Source: JAICJC01 sp963709425 (lineage in GTDB: Bacteria > Actinomycetota > Thermoleophilia > Gaiellales > JAICJC01). From it: a stretch of DNA of 64,000 nucleotides. The DNA is taken from contig CAVPWG010000004.1 of the NCBI GenBank assembly GCA_963709425.1, forward strand, positions 806,001 through 870,000, given 5' to 3'. Positions 36,936 to 46,064 of the stretch are shown here, piece after piece. A program made the translations under genes and the position numbers. The notes beneath the pieces are model-generated. The model saw only the letters and a program-made list of their open reading frames with translations. It was not told the DNA's origin and made no database searches. Position 1 is the first letter of the stretch. Each line of letters starts with the position of its first letter.

Positions 36936-37983
36936 TTGAGTCGCTATCTTGTAACTGGTTGCGCCGGCTTCGTGGGGTCCCACCTAACGGAGGCCCTCCT
37001 CGAGCAGGGACAAGACGTCGTCGGCGTTGATGCATTCACCGACTTTTACCCGCGCGGCCTAAAGGAAGCGAATCTCTCAGGCGCACGCGCGAACACTCGG
37101 TTCTCGCTTATCGAGGGACACCTGGCCGAGCTTGACACGGTCCGACTCCTAGACGGCATATGCGGGGTGTTCCACCTCGCCGCACAGGCCGGAGTCCGAG
37201 GTAGCTGGGGCAGATCGTTTTCCGTATACCTATCCGACAACGTTCTCTCGACCGAGCGACTGTTCGAGGCCGTGGCTCAGGCCGGCATTCGAATCGTGTT
37301 CGCGTCGTCGTCGTCCGTCTACGGGAACGCCGACGCATATCCAACGACCGAGGAGACGCCGCCGCGTCCGATTTCTCCGTACGGGGTCACGAAGCTCGGG
37401 TGCGAGCACCTCATGCACGCGTATCGATGCGAGCTTGGACTCGACGCTGTGGCACTCCGCTACTTCACCGTTTACGGACCCAGACAGCGGCCCGACATGG
37501 CCTTCTCGCGGATGCTGGGCGCTCTGATCCGTGATGAGGTCTTCATTGTCCACGGTTCTGGACAGCAGACCCGAGACTTCACGTTTGCCGCGGACGTCGT
37601 CGCGGCCACCATCGCGGCGATGGAAGCACCGAGGCCGGCGAGCATCTATAACGTCAGCGGAGGAGGCGAGGCGTCGCTGCGCGATGTGATCGGGATCAGC
37701 GAGGAGCTCGCGGGCCGGCGTCTCAAGGTAGTGAACGATGCGCGCGCGGTCGGCGACGTTCGAAGAACGGTAGGCGACACGACACGAATCCGGCGCGATC
37801 TCCGCTGGGTACCTTCGACGACGCTCGCCGAGCGGTCTCGCTGCGCACATCGATTGGCTCCAGAACTCCGCCTCAGCGTTGGGCGGAATGGAACCGGCTG
37901 CTGTCGCTACGAGAAGAAGACCGTTTGCGCGGGCAGGCCGCGCGGTGGCAGCGGGTCTTCCACGCGTATCTCGGACAGGCTAA
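36936..37983 (+). CDS. NAD-dependent epimerase (UDP-glucuronate/UDP-glucose 4-epimerase-like; one frame break)
   Basis: The N-terminus RYLVTGCAGFVGSHLTEALL has the GxxGxxG motif. VFHLAAQAGVRGSWGRSF, IVFASSSSVYGNADAYPTTE, the catalytic SPYGVTKLGCEHL (YxxxK) and LRYFTVYGPRQRPDMAFSRM are hallmarks of UDP-glucuronate 4-epimerase-type extended SDRs. The TTG start has GAGGA upstream. A +1 change near 37830 gives the proper C-terminus GLAAHIDWLQNSASALG to the TAA at 37983. It probably supplies a uronic or galactose-type nucleotide sugar for the polysaccharide. Transcribed divergently from the Wzc-like operon. Confidence 0.87.
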
Positions 37984-38222
37984 GCAGGCGCTCAGACCAC
38001 CTGTCGGGCGACGGGGACTGGGCGACCCTCGGCTTGTACGGAATCAGTTTATTTGCGTGCGGAGTCCTTCTGCCGGGCAGGGCCGCGCAACCTCGGCCCG
38101 TCCCTACCCGACGCGGGTGTAGCTCCGGAACGCGCTCCTGGATCTTCTGGACCGACGGGGTGCCCCCACTCGTCGACACTGACCACCTCGCGCTTCTCAC
38201 CGCCGAGGGCTGCGAGGGCGAT

Positions 38223-38700
38223 TCACACGATGCTCCACGGACTCAACTCGACGCACCTGCGGCACGAGATTGCGAGCTGCCGCGCCAGCACCTCCTTACG
38301 CTGCTCGGGAATAGGCCGGGTCCCTCGGTGGGCTGTAAGAAGCGCGACGTTGGAACCTTGCGTTCGCTCGATCCAATCGAGTAACAGGTCGAGGACAACG
38401 AGGGCTCCAGATTGGATGTCTCGGCTCGGATCCTCGTCCTTCTGGTTGATCGGCTCGTCGTAGTGCTCACTGGCCCGGCGATGCGACGGGCGCACGCCGT
38501 TGACTGCCCGGAAGGCGTCGAGGCGGTCGCGAGCCAGCAGGATCGGCGAGCGGGTCGGCCGGCGAAACCCCTCCGGATCGGGCCCGGCGGCAACGCGATC
38601 CGCTTCCTCCTCGCCGTACAGCCGACGAACGATCGACTGCAGCGAGGGCAGGTTGGGGATGCGCGCACCATCAACTCCAAAGTGCCGACCGCGTTCGGGA
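38223..38700 (-). pseudogene. Unrecognised gene remnant lacking a start
   Basis: An open frame of about 155 codons with coding-like composition (NLPSLQSIVRRLYGEEEADR, RSPILLARDRLDAFRAVNGV, HYDEPINQKDEDPSRDIQSG, ALVVLDLLLDWIERTQGSNV) but no start codon before the upstream stop. The first usable GTG, at 38495, would lose half the frame. Function unknown. Located among other remnants at the tRNA-proximal end of the island. Confidence 0.4.
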
Positions 38701-38816
38701 ACTGTCCGGCGCCGTGCAGATGCGCGCGCAGGTCGACCTCAGCCGCCAGCGCCGCAGGCACAATCACCTCACGCCGCAGGCGTCGGCGACACGGCGTCTC
38801 GCAGGCGGATGGCAAT

Positions 38817-39629
38817 TCATTCGTCGGCGAGCGCCGCCCCGCGTTGAGCACGGACGAAGGGGTCGGCCTGGCGCGCGGACAGTTCCCGTGGCCAGTCGCG
38901 GGGGTAGTCTCCGAGGCTTCGCTCCTCGCCGCCTGGGACGCGCAGGGTGACGGAGATGCGGCCGGCCTCAATACGGACGAGGTTGTAGGCGGGCTGCGGG
39001 AAGCCGCGGGTGCGCAGCGTGGAGACAGTGCCCGAGTGGATTAGCAGCATGCCAGCTACCGGCCACACGTAGGGCACGTGGCGGTGGCCTCCGAGCACGA
39101 CGTCAACCTGTGCGTGGCGAAGCAGCGACAGCACGTCGCCGGCGTCCAGGACCTGGTTTCGCTCTCTGCCAGTACCTGGAATTGGCATCAGATGGTGGTG
39201 GCAGGCGAACACCCGTAGATCGGCTGGGCCAGCGAATCCCTCTTGGATCCACCCGTAATGCTCGCGGCCAATCTCGCCCTCGTCCAAGTCGGGTTTGGAG
39301 GAATCCACTGCCACGACCGCCACGTCCAGACCGGCCAGACGTAGCCTGGTGCGAGTGTCGCGGTTGCCGAAGGTGTCCTCAAACCCAAGGTACCCGACAT
39401 TGCGGGCGTCATGGTTCCCGGGAACGAACACCACCTGGCCACAGGCAATAGCCGACAGCTCGTCCCTGGCGATGGGGTACTGATCGGGATACCCGTCATC
39501 GGTGATGTCGCCTGCGACAACCACTAGATCCGGATCGGCGGCATTGATCTCCGCGATCGCAGTGCGCAACAGTCCCTCGCGGTAACGCGCTGCGCCAACA
39601 TGCACATCCGAAACGTGCGCGATCAACAT
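38817..39629 (-). CDS. Calcineurin-like metallophosphoesterase
   Basis: 270 residues with all metallophosphoesterase blocks in order: MLIAHVSDVHVGAA (DxH), LVVVAGDITDDGY (GDxxD), VVFVPGNHDARN (GNHD), FACHHHLMPI (H) and VDVVLGGHRHVPYV (GHxH). It belongs to the Icc/CpdA-like group, whose members hydrolyse cyclic nucleotides or phosphodiesters. The substrate is undetermined. Intact. Confidence 0.92.
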   Translation of the reverse strand: MLIAHVSDVHVGAARYREGLLRTAIAEINAADPDLVVVAGDITDDGYPDQYPIARDELSAIACGQVVFVPGNHDARNVGYLGFEDTFGNRDTRTRLRLAGLDVAVVAVDSSKPDLDEGEIGREHYGWIQEGFAGPADLRVFACHHHLMPIPGTGRERNQVLDAGDVLSLLRHAQVDVVLGGHRHVPYVWPVAGMLLIHSGTVSTLRTRGFPQPAYNLVRIEAGRISVTLRVPGGEERSLGDYPRDWPRELSARQADPFVRAQRGAALADE

Positions 39630-39881
39630 CGGACGAGGATCCTCAGCATCGAGCTATCGAACGGCCACGAGAGACACGCAACGACTCTATCCACCCAAGC
39701 GCCGCCCCGCCGCAGGCACCGACGTGGCCGAACCCCCTTCCCACGCCCCCCGGAGACGATCGCCCGTGCGGGACAGCGACCGCAGCACCGGGGTTGTGGC
39801 AGCGGCGAAGCGCCCGGAACCTCGGCATCTGGCGCCTTCACATTGGCTCGTTGCGGGCGGGGGAGGCGAGCGCTATCTGGG

Positions 39882-40316
39882 CTAGCTGTCGATGCCTTCG
39901 AGCGCTTCTTTCGCCCGCTCCTCGTCCTCGAGGGCGACGACGAGGGTGTACCCGCTTCCTAGAGTGTTGCCGAAGACTGCGGAACTGCTTGGGAGCGGAT
40001 CGACAACCGCGCACTTGATCCCGTTTGCGCGGAGCAGACCGGCGGCCTCGTCAGCGCCCTGCAGCGACTCGAGCGTTGCGACGGGGATGGTGTCGTCAGC
40101 CACCCAGGAAGCGTACACCTGCGCCGCCCCAGAGTGGGCACAGCCTGGCGGCTGTCGCCGTTGATGTCCCTGGCCGCCGCTGGCGGCGGTAGGTGGCGTC
40201 CCTGCTCTCCCGCCAGTCTCTCCGATCAGCGGGCCGGCCTCGCCAGCAGCGGCGATCACCCGTTTGAGCTCCTCACCGGTCCTGGTGTTGGTAACGACAG
40301 CGAGAGCGCTACCCAT
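39882..40316 (-). CDS. Hypothetical protein with DUF2007-like C-terminal domain
   Basis: The C-terminal 73 residues (TIPVATLESLQGADEAAGLL, RANGIKCAVVDPLPSSS, GYTLVVALEDEERAKEALEG) follow the DUF2007 pattern: a short alpha/beta domain with two beta strands around a helix that ends at a surface-exposed variable pair. The ATG at 40316 overlaps the upstream remnant's stop and gives 144 residues with a Gly/Pro-rich linker. The GTG at 40103 would give only the domain. DUF2007 proteins are proposed signal-transducing or adaptor proteins. Confidence 0.55.
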   Translation of the reverse strand: MGSALAVVTNTRTGEELKRVIAAAGEAGPLIGETGGRAGTPPTAASGGQGHQRRQPPGCAHSGAAQVYASWVADDTIPVATLESLQGADEAAGLLRANGIKCAVVDPLPSSSAVFGNTLGSGYTLVVALEDEERAKEALEGIDS

Positions 40317-40740
40317 CTGAGTTGCCGACCTCGGGGATTGGCAGCCAAAGCTGGATGGCGGTGCCCTGGCCAGGGGAGCTGGTGATGGTGAAGGTGCCGT
40401 CGGCGATCCGGACTCGCTCGATAGCTGAGCGTCGGCCGAAGTGCAGTAGCGCATCCTCTCGGGTCAGCGCGTGGTCCGGGGAGAACCCGATTCCGTTGTC
40501 GTTGATCGAACCTTCGAGATGGCCTTCCGTTGTGCGCAGGTGGATCTGGAGCCGGCTGCACTGCGCGTGCTTGTTGGCGTTGATCACGGCCTCGCGGGTA
40601 ATGCGGTAGACGAGCGCCTCGAAGTCGGCCGGAAACCGGGGGATCTCCCCGTCCACGATTAACCTGAAATCCGCCCTCCTCGCCCAGCTGGGTCGCCAAT
40701 GCCCGGATCGCTGCGGTCAGCCTGGATGCCTGCAGGAGCT
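40309..40740 (-). pseudogene. C-terminal HATPase remnant of a sensor histidine kinase
   Basis: ALVYRITREAVINANKHAQC is the N-box of a NarX/DesK-type kinase, followed by INDNGIGFSPD and SSPGQGTAIQLWLPIP (G-boxes). The protein lacks the HisKA_3 dimerisation/phosphorylation domain and any sensor. Upstream coding (LTAAIRALATQLGEEGGF) is in another frame, a shift near 40660, and stops at 40740. It is a broken kinase. Confidence 0.65.
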
Positions 40741-40771
40741 GGGGGTTGATGTCAGGTGGCGTGTATCCATT

Positions 40772-41377
40772 TCATGCCGCCCGGCGGTAGCAGATGTGCG
40801 TCGCCAGTGGGGAATGGAGGACCTCGACGGGCTCGAAATCGAACTCGGCGACGCCGTTGAATATCCCCTCGCCGGACCCAAGTAGAACGGGGACGATGTC
40901 GAGCCAGAGCTCGTCGATGACGCCCGCCAGCAGCGCTCGGCGGACGGTCGAGGCACCGCCCGCGATGTCGATGCCGTCTGCGCCGGCAGTCTCGCGGGCC
41001 TGGGCGTAGGCGGCGTCGAAGCCGTCGGTGACGAAGTGAAACGTCGTCCCGCCCTCCATCTCGATCGGCGCGTGAGTGTGATGGGTTAGGACGAACACGG
41101 GCGCGTGGTAGGGCGGCTCGGGCCCCCACCAGCCCGACCACTCCTCGTCCCACTCGCCGCGGATCGGGCCAAACATGTTGCGGCCCATGACGTAGGCGCC
41201 GCGGGGGCGCAGCAAACGGCGCTCGGCAGTGGCGTCCGCCTCGTTCGCGCGCTCGTCGCCAAGGTGCCAGCCGTGAAGCTCGCGGCCCCGCTTGCCGAGC
41301 GGGTCTTCGCGGCTTTGATCCGGCCCGGCGACGAAGCCGTCGAGGGAGATCGACATGTGGCAGGTGGTGTCGGCCAT
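40772..41377 (-). CDS. Dihydrofolate reductase / RibD C-terminal domain family protein
   Basis: 201 residues. MADTTCHMSISLDGFVAGPD is the usual start of the RibD_C/YyaP-YwjB group; RGAYVMGRNMFGPIRGEWD, VFVLTHHTHAPIEMEGGTTF, GIDIAGGASTVRRALLAGVI and DELWLDIVPVLLGSGEGIF follow the family closely. AGGAGGG lies right before the ATG. These NADPH-binding reductases are not classical DHFRs; most have unknown substrates. A complete gene among remnants. Confidence 0.9.
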   Translation of the reverse strand: MADTTCHMSISLDGFVAGPDQSREDPLGKRGRELHGWHLGDERANEADATAERRLLRPRGAYVMGRNMFGPIRGEWDEEWSGWWGPEPPYHAPVFVLTHHTHAPIEMEGGTTFHFVTDGFDAAYAQARETAGADGIDIAGGASTVRRALLAGVIDELWLDIVPVLLGSGEGIFNGVAEFDFEPVEVLHSPLATHICYRRAA

Positions 41378-41477
41378 TACCCTCCTCCAAAGTGATTGTG
41401 ATTTGCAAGCGGCGGCGCGCCGGGGCGGGTGCTGGCTCAAATTCGGCGGCCACATCCGCCCAGAAATCGCGCAACCG

Positions 41478-41747
41478 TCACCCGCCAAGCCGGTCGTTCA
41501 CCACTCGGGCGACTGCCTCCAGCCGTATCCCCTGGCGTTCCATCGCCTCAAGCGCCTCGCGGATCGGCGCCTCTTCCAGTTCCGTTACGTCGTCAACGAC
41601 GAGTGCGTGAAAACATTCCCACAGCGCGTCTCGATCACGGCTCGTCAGCATCGCCTTCGCCAGCAGATTCGCCGCCTGCTCGGCCAGCGGATCGATCCCA
41701 CGTCCGCGAGCGTCAACCCTCGCCTCGTGGCTCTCATCGATAGCCAT
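41478..41747 (-). CDS. Small hypothetical protein
   Basis: 89 residues, acidic and mostly helical: PLAEQAANLLAKAMLTSRDR, then DALWECFHALVVDDVTELEE and PIREALEAMERQGIRLEAVA. No family is recognised. It lies next to a capsid-like fragment, so it could be a phage or island accessory gene. Confidence 0.45.
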   Translation of the reverse strand: MAIDESHEARVDARGRGIDPLAEQAANLLAKAMLTSRDRDALWECFHALVVDDVTELEEAPIREALEAMERQGIRLEAVARVVNDRLGG

Positions 41748-41789
41748 CCCCCATCCCCCTCCTCGTCGTATCCAGTCGCCGACACTCTC

Positions 41790-42356
41790 TCACGCCGGTT
41801 TCTGCTCTGGGAAGGCTATCCAGCGCGCCTGGCGCGTGTTTGCTCTGTCGGTATCAGCTGGCCAGGCTCGCAACCCGATGGCCTGCACCAGCGGGGCGCC
41901 GAGCTGGCCCATAGAGATCGGCATGGTCGAGACCGGCGCCAGCGGGATGGAGCCGCTGGGCATGCCGAAGGTCTTGACGCCGTGCGCCTTGCAAGCCTCA
42001 ACTATGGCGGTCGCCCAGGGGTGGGGCCGCTCGGCGTCCTTCAGCCCTAGCGTCTGGCCGTCATCCTTGGGGCGGATCACCCGGCCGCGGTGGTCCACCT
42101 GGTAGTCGCCCCCGTGGAGTTTCAGCGCCTCGGGCGAGCGGGCGAACTCCTCCAGGGCCTTCATCAGCTCGGGCGGGGCAGCCAGGCGCCCGGCCTCAAG
42201 CTCGGCGGCCAGCGTCTTGCCCTCCTTGACCGCCTCTTCGATCTGGGCCTGCTCGGCCTCGGTGAGCTGGCGCCCTTCGGCGATGGCCTTATCGGTGATG
42301 CCGAGGGCCTTCTCGCGGACATCCCGGTAGCGGGCTCGCTTCTCTTGCACATCCAT
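41790..42356 (-). pseudogene. N-terminal part of HK97-type phage major capsid protein (truncated)
   Basis: 188 residues. Residues 1-60 form a charged coiled coil (KRARYRDVREKALGITDKAI, then RQLTEAEQAQIEEAVKEGKT) like the delta scaffold domain of HK97-type capsid proteins. A variable linker follows, then PVSTMPISMGQLGAPLVQAI, which resembles the start of the mature capsid domain. It stops at WIAFPEQKPA, about half the usual length, with no portal, protease or terminase nearby. I read it as a prophage remnant next to the tRNA attachment site. Other long coiled-coil proteins remain possible. Confidence 0.5.
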
Positions 42357-42628
42357 GGGTAGAACCTCCGCAGGTCGGAGTTGTCACGACACGCGCCCGG
42401 TGGTGGACGCCCGCTCGGTGCCAGGGTGGGGGCGACCGTGCGGCGCTCGATCCGACGGAGGCTCGGGGCTGGCGGCCGGTGCTACGGCTCGCGGACCTGG
42501 AGTGGTGGCCGGTATGTCAGCCGCTCACGGTTCTGCGCTCAGCGGCCTGGCGTGATTCTACTACTCGGCCGAAGGCCCGAGCGGCGGAGGCGTGCCAGCG
42601 GAGGGCCACGGAGAGCCAGCGAGCGGTG

Positions 42629-42736
42629 CTACCCGACCCAGGTGAACAGTTCCCACACGAGCAGCGGAGCGACGAGGAGCCCGAAGATCAGCGCCGCCAC
42701 AATCAGCATCGTCACGGCCACGCCTCGATCAGTCAT
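42629..42736 (-). CDS. Possible 35-residue single-pass membrane peptide
   Basis: ATG to stop gives MTDRGVAVTMLIVAALIFGL, then LVAPLLVWELFTWVG: one transmembrane helix with a short charged N-terminus. The ribosome site is weak. Too short for family assignment. Confidence 0.35.
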   Translation of the reverse strand: MTDRGVAVTMLIVAALIFGLLVAPLLVWELFTWVG

Positions 42737-42943
42737 GCCGCCACACGCTCTCACCATAGATCACGCCGCACCCGCGTCAAGAGCCGGGCGCCGGTAACCA
42801 GGGGGAGGGGAGTCGAGGAACCTTCCACGCGGCTCCGGCTAGACCGCGCGGCGTAGGTTAGGCGTCCTCGGTACTCGCACTCTCCGCAGTGCGGCCTGGT
42901 ACGCAATCTCGCAGACCCGGCTCGGAGCTTCGGCGTGTTCGAC

Positions 42944-43495
42944 CTAGTGCCCGCCTCCTGAGGCGAGTGCGGTGATCGCGCTGAACCACATCACGGTGAC
43001 CGTGAACACCGTCCCGGCTCTGGGACGACCGCGGAAGATGGCCCAAGCCGTGCCGGCTGCCATGACGACGAGAAGGACGATCCACCATCCCGGCACGATC
43101 CCACCGTCCGACATCCGGCGCAGTGTGGGCGCGTAGTAAGGGTCGTACGAGAACCACCTGGCGACGACGAAGCTCGCGGCAGCCAATGGCACGAACGCTG
43201 CCAACCGCCTGGGGACGAGGGTCGGCCGGCGGCTGAGCGAGGCGGCCAGGAGTAGAAGCCCACCCACGCCGAGCGTCACGACCGCCGCCCCCACGACGAC
43301 GTTCTCACCCGAGGGCATCTGGCCTGGATCTGGCCCGATGCTGAGAGCACCGAACGCTACCAACGCCTCGTAGCAGGTAGCAACGCTGAGGCAACCGATC
43401 ACCGCCCCAATGAGCGTCCCAGTGATCGAATACCCAAGGATCGGCCGGTGCGATCCCGAAGCTCCAGGATCGCGCAGGGTCTCCATAGCATCCAT
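42944..43495 (-). CDS. Hypothetical membrane protein
   Basis: About 183 residues from ATG 43495 (MDAMETLRDPG), with five hydrophobic segments: GYSITGTLIGAVIGCLSVAT, VVVGAAVVTLGVGGLLLLAA, PLAAASFVVARWF, WWIVLLVVMAAGTAWAIFRG and VFTVTVMWFSAITALASGG. No catalytic motif is seen. Family unknown. Confidence 0.6.
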   Translation of the reverse strand: MDAMETLRDPGASGSHRPILGYSITGTLIGAVIGCLSVATCYEALVAFGALSIGPDPGQMPSGENVVVGAAVVTLGVGGLLLLAASLSRRPTLVPRRLAAFVPLAAASFVVARWFSYDPYYAPTLRRMSDGGIVPGWWIVLLVVMAAGTAWAIFRGRPRAGTVFTVTVMWFSAITALASGGGH

Positions 43496-43640
43496 GCTAT
43501 CTACGCGCTGCCCTGTCCGCAAGGGCAAGGCACGTCGTGCCTCGCCAAGTCCATCCCCAAGCCGCCCGTCCCGAGACCGTCAAGAAGGGCCACAAGTGGC
43601 GATGAGGTAACCGTCGGAGAGCGGTCAGCGCCCTGCGGCG

Positions 43641-43937
43641 TCACTGCCACTCGGGGCCGCGCTCCTCGACGTGCGGTGGCAGGTAGGGCTGGCCCGGCCG
43701 GTCGGGCTGGTAGAACTGCGACCGCATCGACCGGGGATCGGTGTAGTCCCTGACCTCGACCCAGCCCCTGTCGCGGTGGACGTGGTACTCGCACCGCCCG
43801 ACGAGCAGGGCATGGTCGTGCGCTCGCAGCTTGAGCGAGCCGTCCGGGTCCGCCATCCACTGCATGATGGGCTCCTCCTCGGGCAGCCCGGCCCGCCACA
43901 CGTAGCCGAGCAAGGTCGCCTCGAGGTCATCCGCCAT
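43641..43937 (-). CDS. Small hypothetical protein
   Basis: 98 residues, soluble and rich in aromatic residues (GYVWRAGLPEEEPIMQWMAD, EYHVHRDRGWVEVRDYTDPR, QFYQPDRPGQPYLPPHVEER). ATG start. No family is recognised. Last gene before the tRNA-Thr. Confidence 0.5.
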   Translation of the reverse strand: MADDLEATLLGYVWRAGLPEEEPIMQWMADPDGSLKLRAHDHALLVGRCEYHVHRDRGWVEVRDYTDPRSMRSQFYQPDRPGQPYLPPHVEERGPEWQ

Positions 43938-44214
43938 GGCCCCAGCCTAGCCCCGGCCTCGGACCCCGCGGGGGGCGGCCCGCCTGGGCCGTCCAGGCGC
44001 CCCGCTCACGCGCCGCCAGCGGCGGGCAAGGCCATCCCCGTGGCCTTCGGGCCTGGGGCTACAGAGGGGTGCCTGCGGGGCGCCGCCAGGCCCCAGCCGC
44101 TGGCAGATCGCTGGCAGAACGGGCCTGATCTGGCCCCTCTTGGCCCCAGAGGACGGCGCCGCGCTTGGCCAGCAGAGGGGCTGCAATCCCGCTCCCAGAG
44201 CCGGATAGCGGCGA

Positions 44215-44287
44215 AGCCCTCTAACGGACTCGAACCGTTGACCCCCTCCTTACCATGGAGGTGCTCTACCGACTGAGCTAAGAGGGC
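44215..44287 (-). tRNA. tRNA-Thr(GGT)
   Basis: A complete 73-base cloverleaf on the minus strand: acceptor GCCCTCT/AGAGGGC, D-arm TAGCTCAGTCGGTAGAGC, anticodon stem-loop CCTCC-ATGGTAA-GGAGG giving GGT, T-arm with GGTTCGAGTCC. CCA is not encoded. Its 3' half is repeated at 8297 and its 3' end at 5263, marking it as an integration site. Confidence 0.96.
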
Positions 44288-44347
44288 GGGCGGGCCAAGG
44301 ATAGCGGCGCCGGACGGCCGTCGGCCACCCGGCGCCCCACCCAGCTC

Positions 44348-46045
44348 TTACTCGCCGGCGACCGCCGTCTCGGGCGCATGCACCGGCGGCGCCGGGCTCA
44401 CGCCGTGCTTGTAGTACTCGACGTTCAGCGGCTCGAGCGGCGTGTTCCCGAGGATCAGGTCGGCCGACTTCTCGGCCGTCATCGCGACCGGCGCATAGAT
44501 GTTGGCGTTCGTGACGAACGGGAAGACCGACGCGTCCACCACCCGCAGCCCGTCCACGCCGTGCACACGCATGGTCAGCGGGTCGACGACCGCGCCGTCG
44601 CCCGTCCCCATCCTGCACGTGCACGACGGGTGGAGCGCCGTCTCGGCGTCCTTGGCCACCCACTCCAGGATCTGCTCGTCGGTGGAAACCTCGCTCCCCG
44701 GCGAGAGCTCGCCCGCGTTGTACTCGTCGAACGCCGGCTGGTTCAGGATGCTCCGCGCGACGCGCACCGCCTCGACCCACTCCTTGCGGTCGTTGTGCGT
44801 CGAGAGGTAGTTGAATTGGATCGCCGGATGCACGGTCGGGTCGGTCGTCGTGATCTTGACCGTCCCGCGTGTGTCGGCGTACATCGGCCCGATGTGCACC
44901 TGATAGCCGTGGCCGCCGGCCGGCTCGGTGCCGTCGTAGCGGATCGCGAGCGGCAGGAAGTGGAACATCAGGTTCGGGTAGGCCACCTCGTCGTTGCCGC
45001 GCACGAAGCCGCCGCCCTCGAAGTGGTTGGTGGCGCCCGGGCCGGTGCGCCCGAAGAGCCACTTCGCCCCTACGACGGGCCGGTTCTTGTACTTGAGCGC
45101 CGGCGCGACCGACACCGGCTGCTTGCTCCCGTACTGGACGTAGACCTCGAGGTGGTCCTGGAGGTTCTCGCCGACGCCGGGCAGGTCGTGGATCACCTTG
45201 ACGCCGACCTCTCCCAACTCCTTCGCGTTGCCGATGCCCGAGACCTGGAGCACCTGCGGCGAGTTGAAGGCCCCGCCGCACAGCACGACCTCGCCGCACA
45301 GCACGCGATGGATCCGGCCGCGCCAGTCGGTGTACTCCACGCCGATCGCCTTCGTGCCGTCGAAGAGGACGCGCGTCACGAATGCCCGCGTCTCGACATC
45401 GAGGTTCGGCCGCTTCATGACCGGGTGCAGGTAGGCCCGGGCCGCGCTCAGCCGGCGGCCGCGATGGATGTTGCGGTCGAAGGCCGCAAAGCCCTCCTGG
45501 CGGTAGCCGTTCACGTCGCTCGTCAGCGGGTAGCCGGCCTGCTGCACGGCCTCGAAGAAGGCCTGGAACAGCTCGCCCGTGGCCGGCCCCCGCTCGAGCA
45601 CCAGCGGCCCGTCACCGCCGCGGAACTCGTCGGCGCCGGCGAGGCACGTCTCCATCTTCTTGAAGTACGGCAGGCAGTTGGCGTAGGCCCACGACTCCAT
45701 CCCGGGCTCGCCCGCCCAGCGCTCGTAGTCCATCGGGTTCCCGCGCTGGAAGATCATCCCGTTGATGCTGCTCGACCCGCCGAGCACCTTGCCGCGGGCG
45801 TGGTAGACCCGGCGCCCGCCCATCGCGGGCTCGGGCTCGGACTCGTACTTCCAGTCGTAGAACCGGTTCCCGATCGGGAACATCAGGCCGGCGGGCATGT
45901 GGATGTAGACATCCCACGGGTAGTCGGACCGCCCCGCCTCGAGCACGAGCACCCTGTTCGCGCGATCCTCGCTCAGCCTGTTGGCGAGGATGCTGCCGGC
46001 GGAGCCGCCGCCGACGATGATGAAGTCATAGTGCGAATCGGCCAT
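44348..46045 (-). CDS. betA: Choline dehydrogenase-like GMC oxidoreductase
   Basis: 565 residues. The N-terminus YDFIIVGGGSAGSILANRLS is the FAD motif. GMC signature 1 is GKVLGGSSSINGMIFQRGNP. GAFNSPQVLQVSGIGN and DLPGVGENLQDHLEVYVQYG are signature 2. TNHFEGGGFVRG and HFLPLAIRYDG follow BetA more closely than other GMC enzymes. The catalytic His-Asn region is HPSCTCRMG and NANIYAPVAMTAEKSADLIL. ATG at 46045 has GGGAGGT upstream. It oxidises choline to betaine aldehyde for osmoprotection or choline use, or a similar alcohol. It follows the cyclase-fusion regulator with 19 bases between, possibly under its control. Confidence 0.88.
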   Translation of the reverse strand: MADSHYDFIIVGGGSAGSILANRLSEDRANRVLVLEAGRSDYPWDVYIHMPAGLMFPIGNRFYDWKYESEPEPAMGGRRVYHARGKVLGGSSSINGMIFQRGNPMDYERWAGEPGMESWAYANCLPYFKKMETCLAGADEFRGGDGPLVLERGPATGELFQAFFEAVQQAGYPLTSDVNGYRQEGFAAFDRNIHRGRRLSAARAYLHPVMKRPNLDVETRAFVTRVLFDGTKAIGVEYTDWRGRIHRVLCGEVVLCGGAFNSPQVLQVSGIGNAKELGEVGVKVIHDLPGVGENLQDHLEVYVQYGSKQPVSVAPALKYKNRPVVGAKWLFGRTGPGATNHFEGGGFVRGNDEVAYPNLMFHFLPLAIRYDGTEPAGGHGYQVHIGPMYADTRGTVKITTTDPTVHPAIQFNYLSTHNDRKEWVEAVRVARSILNQPAFDEYNAGELSPGSEVSTDEQILEWVAKDAETALHPSCTCRMGTGDGAVVDPLTMRVHGVDGLRVVDASVFPFVTNANIYAPVAMTAEKSADLILGNTPLEPLNVEYYKHGVSPAPPVHAPETAVAGE

Positions 46046-46064
46046 CCCGAGCACCTCCCTGGCG

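Larger units (their letters stand above)
8297..44287. mobile_element. Putative 36-kb genomic island integrated at tRNA-Thr(GGT)
   Basis: Bounded by the 46-bp repeat on the left and the intact tRNA-Thr on the right. Contents are accessory: two polysaccharide operons, sulfotransferases, broken genes and a capsid-like fragment next to the tRNA. The lower-GC stretch around 25 kb also suggests foreign origin. No integrase, relaxase or excisionase could be recognised, so the element is either non-autonomous, decayed, or mobilised in trans. The boundary reading is solid; calling all content one element is inference. Confidence 0.6.
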
